Assembly (NCBI GenBank): GCA_035607415.1
Contig: DATNAQ010000173.1
Location: 1-64,000 of the forward strand
From: JAQBQH01 sp035607415
Lineage (GTDB): Bacteria; Myxococcota_A; Polyangia; Palsa-1104
Reading direction: 5' to 3'
Length of the DNA: 64,000 bases
Shown here: positions 60,229 to 64,000 of the stretch, piece after piece
Position numbering within the stretch: position 1 is the stretch's first letter
How the letters are laid out: each line of letters begins with the position of its first letter
Notes under the pieces: model-generated
The model's database searches: none
The model's input: only the letters and a program-made list of their open reading frames with translations
Told to the model about the DNA's origin: nothing
Program-made: the position numbers and the translations under genes

Positions 60229-61449
60229 TCAGGGCGATTGGAAGGCGATGGCGGAGGGCGTGTCGCCGAGGTCGATCGGCGCGCCCGCCGTCGCCAGCGT
60301 GCCGTCGGCGGCGCCGACGTAGAGGCCCTGGGCGAGCTTGGTCGCATCGGCCGCGCCCGCGAACACGCCGACGCCGAGGTAGACCCTTTGATCGTTGCCG
60401 ATCTGCACGAAGTTGATGAAGCCGGCCTTGCCGGTCACGTCGCTGCCGACGGCGCCCGTCGACGGATCCCAGGCCACGACCTTGGCCGAGCTGAGCTGCA
60501 CCTGGCCCATCGCGTTCGGCTGCGGATCGAAGTACATGCCGACGTACCACAGCTTCGACGACACGCGCGTGATCGAGAAGGGCCGCCCGCCGAGCGCCGT
60601 GTCGGTCGTGACGAAGCCGCTCGACTTCTGCGCCGCGAGATCGACGCGCTCGATGCCGCTCGAGCCGTCGGGCACGGTGGTCAGATCCGACGACGTCGCG
60701 ACGAGCACCTTGGAGCAGTCATCGCCCTCGGCGACGATGGCGCTCGGGTTCTTGCCGGTGAGCGAGATGAAGCCGGTGAGCGTGTCGGTCGCCTCGTCGA
60801 TGACGGCGATGCGGCCGCCGGCGTAGGTCACGGTCGCGCCCTGGTAGGTGTAGCTCTCCGAGAGCGCGTAGATCGAGCCCTTGCACGCATAGAGGTTGGC
60901 GAGCTCGGGCATGCCGTCGCTGTCGGCGGCATCGGCGGGCACGTTCACGAAGTGGGTGACGCCGGCGTTGGGCATCGACTCGTCGAGCACGCCGAGCGCG
61001 TGGGCGGCGTCGTTGCCGGCGAGCGTCACGTAGATCTTGGTCGACGCCGGATCGCGCAGGAAGTCGAACGGCGCCGAGGTGGTGTTGGGCGCCTCCGCCG
61101 AGCCGGTGGCGATCTCGGTCTCGACCTGGAGCTGCGCGAAGTCGTAGCGGCGCAGCGAGCCGACGGTGCGGTTGAGGACGTAGAGCTTGGTGCCGTCGGC
61201 GTTGGTGTACATGGTGACGTCGGGATCGAGCGTGGTGTCGAGCGCGGACACGATCTTCTGCGTCGACATCTCGACGGCGTCGAGCGTGCCGACGCCGCTG
61301 AAGTCGGGGTTGTAGTGCGACGTCGTCACCATGGCGCAGCCGACGCCCCAGCAGCCGCGGACGTCGCCGGGCGCGGGCGCGATCGAATTGCCGTTGCCGC
61401 AGCCGGCGACGGCGGCGGCAGCGACGACGAGCGAGAGGATCCTTTGCAT
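60229..61449 (-). CDS. Beta-propeller lipoprotein beside a B12 receptor (YncE/BtuG-like)
   Basis: 406 residues. The signal sequence RILSLVVAAAAVAGC is a lipoprotein type. The mature part has repeated propeller blades of YncE/YVTN style (TMYTNADGTKLYVLNRT, KIYVTLAGNDAAHALGVLD, GGRIAVIDEATDTLTGFISL, KVVAWDPSTGAVGSDV, DTPSAIAFQSP). AAGGAG lies 8 nt before ATG 61449. It is 14 bp downstream of the BtuB-like receptor under a cobalamin riboswitch. In Bacteroides, BtuG is a surface beta-propeller lipoprotein that hands B12 to BtuB; a similar job is inferred here, not shown. Confidence 0.8.
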   Translation of the reverse strand: MQRILSLVVAAAAVAGCGNGNSIAPAPGDVRGCWGVGCAMVTTSHYNPDFSGVGTLDAVEMSTQKIVSALDTTLDPDVTMYTNADGTKLYVLNRTVGSLRRYDFAQLQVETEIATGSAEAPNTTSAPFDFLRDPASTKIYVTLAGNDAAHALGVLDESMPNAGVTHFVNVPADAADSDGMPELANLYACKGSIYALSESYTYQGATVTYAGGRIAVIDEATDTLTGFISLTGKNPSAIVAEGDDCSKVLVATSSDLTTVPDGSSGIERVDLAAQKSSGFVTTDTALGGRPFSITRVSSKLWYVGMYFDPQPNAMGQVQLSSAKVVAWDPSTGAVGSDVTGKAGFINFVQIGNDQRVYLGVGVFAGAADATKLAQGLYVGAADGTLATAGAPIDLGDTPSAIAFQSP

Positions 61450-61463
61450 GTTCGTGGTCTCCT

Positions 61464-63458
61464 TCATTTGCGAAACGTGAGCGACGCGTAGAACGCGCGT
61501 CCCGGCAGCGGGTAGTTGAAGTAGTCGACGAGCGGGTTGGAAACGGTGGTCGTGCCGCCGGCGGGCAGCTGCACCACGCGCAGGTCGGCGAGGTTGCGCA
61601 CCTCGACGGTGGCGTAGAGCCAACGCCACTGGAACGACGCGCCGATGGCGTGCAGCACGCGCGCCGGGATCCAGGCGTTGTTCGCCTCGTCGCGATAGAG
61701 GCGGTCGACGTATTCGAGCTCGTACCAGGCGCCGAAGTGCCAGAGCGTGCCGTCGAGGCGCGCGGTGAGCTGATTCTGCGGCCGGCCGGGGATTTGGCCG
61801 CCGGGGCCGCTGAGCTCGCGCGCGTCGGTGTACGAGTAGTCGACGCGGGCCGCGACGTAGCGGCCCAAGGCGGCGCGCGCGCGCAGCTCGACGCCGAGCA
61901 TGCGCGTGGGGCCGATGTTCTGCGCCGTGGTCGCGCGCGAGGCCGGCAGGTAGGCGATGGTGTCGTCGACGGCGCGGCCGAAGAAGCTCGACTCGAGCGA
62001 GGCGTGCAGCCGGCGCCGGTCGAGCGCGAGCGTGGCGCCGACGTCGCCGGCCCACGCCGCTTCGGGTTTGAGCGTCTGCTGCGGCAGGATGAAGGCGCCG
62101 TCGCCGAAGAGCTCGAGCAGCGTCGGGAAGCGCACGAAGCGGCCGGCGGCGCCGCGGATCGTCAGCCAGCGGTTGACCCACAGGCGCGCGGTGACGCGGC
62201 CGGTGGGCGCCACGTCGCTCGTCGGCTCGAGCGCGCCGGCGAGCGGCACCGACAGATGGCTGTCTTCGCCGTCGAGGCGCAGGCCGGCGGTGAGGGTGAG
62301 CCGATCGGCGAACAGGTCGAGCTCGTCCTCGACGCCGACGGCACCGATGAGGCGCTCGGAGGCGCCGCCCGATTGCGACGGGAAGAGGAGATCGGTGGGC
62401 CAGCGCTCCTCGCCGCGCAGATCGGCGAGCAGGAGCCAGCGCTGATGGCGGCCCCAGGGCACGCGCACGCGCGCGTAGAGCCCCTGGGTGAACGCTTGCG
62501 CCTCGCTGATGGCGGCGCCGAACGGTCCCTGCTCGTCGCCCGGCGGGTTGGTGAAGCCGAGCCGCTCGTAGAGCAGCGACGCGGCGACGCGCCAGCGCCA
62601 GTCACCGATGCTGCCGTCGGTTTCGCCGTCGACGAGCGCGCGCGCCGAGACGAGGCGCGCGTGCAGGGATTCGGCGCCGGCGAGCCCGACGCCGGGCGCC
62701 CCCTGCTGCTTGACGTAGCCGTGCGTGCCGAGGCGAAAGTGGCGTCCGCTCACGGTGGCGTCGAGGGCGCCCTGATCGAAGCCGTTGTTGCGGCGCGTGC
62801 TGATGCGATCGTCCGACTGGTTGAAGAGGGTGCCGGCGGTGTCGTAGTAGGTGAAGTCGCCGGTGGCGCCGTTGTACGCGGCCGACAGATCGATGCGCAG
62901 GCCGCGATCCGAGCCGCTCCAGCCGACCGACGCGGCGCGCGCGCCGAACGAGCCGCCGCCGACCGATGCGCGCAGCTCGGGCACGAGCCGGCCCCGGCGC
63001 GTCACGAGGTTGATGGCGCCACCGACGGCGTCGGCGCCAAATTCGATGGGCGGCACGCCCGGCCAGACCTCGACGCGCTCGAGCCCGGCGACCGAGAGCG
63101 CCGAGAGATCGATCGCGCCCACGGTGGCGCGCGTCAGCGGCAGGCCGTCGACGAGGATGGCGACTTCGTTGTCGGCCGAGCCGCGAATCGAGACCGAGGT
63201 GAACGAGCCGAGCCCGCCGCGCGACTTGACGAACACGCCGCTCTGGCCCTCGAGCAGATCGGCGACCGACGTCAGGCGCGCCGACGGCTGCGTGGCGTCG
63301 ATCGAGGTGACCGTGGTCTGCGGCGCCGCGTGCACCGTCGACTGATAGGCGGCCGCGTCGGGCTCGTCGGCGCGCGCGCGACGCGACACGGCCGCGGCGA
63401 CGCCCACGAGCGCGCAGCAGAAGAGCAAAAGGGATGGGTGGCCGGTCCGGTCGCACAC
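61464..63458 (-). CDS. btuB: TonB-dependent cobalamin receptor (BtuB-like)
   Basis: 664 residues: a signal peptide (LLLFCCALVGVAAAV), a plug (LTSVADLLEGQSGVFVKSRG, VSIRGSADNEVAILVDGLPL, VEVWPGVPPIEFGADAVGGA) and a beta barrel ending AFYASLTFRK. The B12 assignment rests mainly on the cobalamin riboswitch directly upstream and on the propeller gene downstream. GTG 63458 lies about 11 nt after GGAGG. It would bind B12 at the outer membrane and import it with TonB energy. Confidence 0.92.
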   Translation of the reverse strand: MCDRTGHPSLLLFCCALVGVAAAVSRRARADEPDAAAYQSTVHAAPQTTVTSIDATQPSARLTSVADLLEGQSGVFVKSRGGLGSFTSVSIRGSADNEVAILVDGLPLTRATVGAIDLSALSVAGLERVEVWPGVPPIEFGADAVGGAINLVTRRGRLVPELRASVGGGSFGARAASVGWSGSDRGLRIDLSAAYNGATGDFTYYDTAGTLFNQSDDRISTRRNNGFDQGALDATVSGRHFRLGTHGYVKQQGAPGVGLAGAESLHARLVSARALVDGETDGSIGDWRWRVAASLLYERLGFTNPPGDEQGPFGAAISEAQAFTQGLYARVRVPWGRHQRWLLLADLRGEERWPTDLLFPSQSGGASERLIGAVGVEDELDLFADRLTLTAGLRLDGEDSHLSVPLAGALEPTSDVAPTGRVTARLWVNRWLTIRGAAGRFVRFPTLLELFGDGAFILPQQTLKPEAAWAGDVGATLALDRRRLHASLESSFFGRAVDDTIAYLPASRATTAQNIGPTRMLGVELRARAALGRYVAARVDYSYTDARELSGPGGQIPGRPQNQLTARLDGTLWHFGAWYELEYVDRLYRDEANNAWIPARVLHAIGASFQWRWLYATVEVRNLADLRVVQLPAGGTTTVSNPLVDYFNYPLPGRAFYASLTFRK

Positions 63459-63489
63459 GATCGCCGCTTCCTCCCGAAGGGCGGGTCAT

Positions 63490-63652
63490 GACGCGTTGGG
63501 CCGGTCTCCTGGCTCGGACGCTCCGCTGCGGCCCTTCCCGACGAGAAATCCGTCAGTGGGTGGCTTTCGACCACCGCAGCTTCGGCGCATCCTTACAGTC
63601 GCGGGGGCGGCTCCGGCTTTTCACCGGCTTCCCGTTCACCCAAGACGCGTGA
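63490..63652 (-). ncRNA. Cobalamin (B12) riboswitch
   Basis: On the minus strand the leader contains the conserved core in order: GGGAAGCCGGTGAAAAGCC, then CCCCCGCGACTGTAA, the GCCAC...CACTGACGG segment, and the B12 box GAGCCAGGAGACCGGCC (63516-63500). It ends about 30-40 nt before the btuB start. A short CCC-TTC-GGG hairpin overlaps the GGAGG ribosome site (about 63470-63480), so control is probably at translation initiation, with B12 turning expression off. Class assignment is by motif reading. Confidence 0.93.
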
Positions 63653-63709
63653 TGTCGCTGTTTGTCGTTGTTACGTCGCTCGCATCTGTGCCTCGCCGGA
63701 GGCGCGCTG

Positions 63710-64000
63710 TCAAGCGGGCTGGATCTGAACGTCGGAGCGGCGCGCCGACTTCTCGGCGGCGGCGGCGGAGAGGATGTTCTCGCCTTCGGTGAGCTGGCGC
63801 TTGCGCAGGCGGAACAGGCGCAGCGCCAGCCACGGCGGACGCAGCTTGAGGTCGTCTTCGTGCAAGAACAGGCGCGCCAGGTTCTCGGCGTAGGCGCGCG
63901 AGAGCTCGGCGAAGCTGATGCCGTCGAACGACTGCGCCACGCGCCGGCTCGCTGCCGACGAGGCGATCAGCATCCAGAAGAGCACGTGGTAGACGATGGC
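63710..64000 (-). CDS. Unidentified protein, 5' end outside window
   Basis: The last 96 residues of a gene running off the window edge; the frame is open to base 64000. It starts within a hydrophobic segment (VYHVLFWMLIASSA), followed by a charged helical tail rich in Arg and Leu (LRPPWLALRLFRLRKRQL). It could be the C-terminal part of a membrane-associated protein. No family recognised. Confidence 0.55.
   Translation of the reverse strand, partial: AIVYHVLFWMLIASSAASRRVAQSFDGISFAELSRAYAENLARLFLHEDDLKLRPPWLALRLFRLRKRQLTEGENILSAAAAEKSARRSDVQIQPA

Overview
The window is 64 kb of dense, very GC-rich bacterial chromosome. Genes commonly overlap by 4 bases (ATGA, GTGA, TTGA), and GTG or TTG starts are common. 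The gene content suggests a Myxococcota-like (deltaproteobacterial) environmental aerobe: two chemosensory operons whose CheA proteins carry C-terminal receivers, many stand-alone receivers, PilZ-receiver proteins, several TonB receptors, IcmF and a MeaA-type mutase. The phylum is an inference from gene content and style only; no rRNA or tRNA gene was seen.

Layout. (1) 1-13.6 kb is a light/redox sensing block: a partial SRPBCC protein, a cold-shock protein, a translationally coupled heme oxygenase and bacteriophytochrome, three more PAS-type kinases, a receiver, and a TonB-dependent receptor on the minus strand. (2) 13.8-21.9 kb is a plus-strand chemosensory operon: receiver, GAF, CheW, CheR-TPR, CheY, CheW, CheA-REC, an ABC-type substrate-binding protein and an MCP. 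It has no cheB. (3) 22-25 kb holds two c-type cytochrome genes, a 166-bp MITE-like inverted-repeat element touching the second gene's stop codon, a Roadblock-like gene and a decayed methyltransferase. (4) 24.9-28.9 kb (minus) is an apparent operon of TonB receptor, YfiR-like periplasmic protein, PilZ-REC-REC and HPt. (5) 29.1-37.7 kb is a second chemosensory cluster: two unknown lipoproteins, receiver, MCP, CheA-REC, CheR-TPR and CheB, meeting two small convergent CheW genes. (6) 37.8-44.8 kb has an alkaline-phosphatase-superfamily lipoprotein, a sigma-54 activator with a degenerate receiver, a split paralogue of the PilZ-REC/REC/HPt module, and a kinase-receiver pair. (7) 45-47 kb has a small membrane protein, an MgtC-like protein and a quinone oxidoreductase.

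(8) 47.2-63.7 kb (all minus) is a vitamin B12 block. A cobalamin riboswitch precedes a BtuB-like receptor and a beta-propeller lipoprotein. Then come a MeaA/Ecm-type mutase with a MeaB-type GTPase, fused IcmF, both methylmalonyl-CoA mutase subunits, a second MeaB GTPase, a BtuF-like cobalamin-binding protein without a signal peptide, and a metallo-beta-lactamase-fold lipoprotein. B12 capture, sensing and three B12-dependent acyl-CoA mutases are therefore encoded side by side.

The most interesting candidates are the outer-membrane-receptor/YfiR/PilZ-REC-REC/HPt operon and its split paralogue, a 17-bp dyad motif found in three signalling-gene intergenic regions, the BtuB plus propeller pair, and the MITE-like element.
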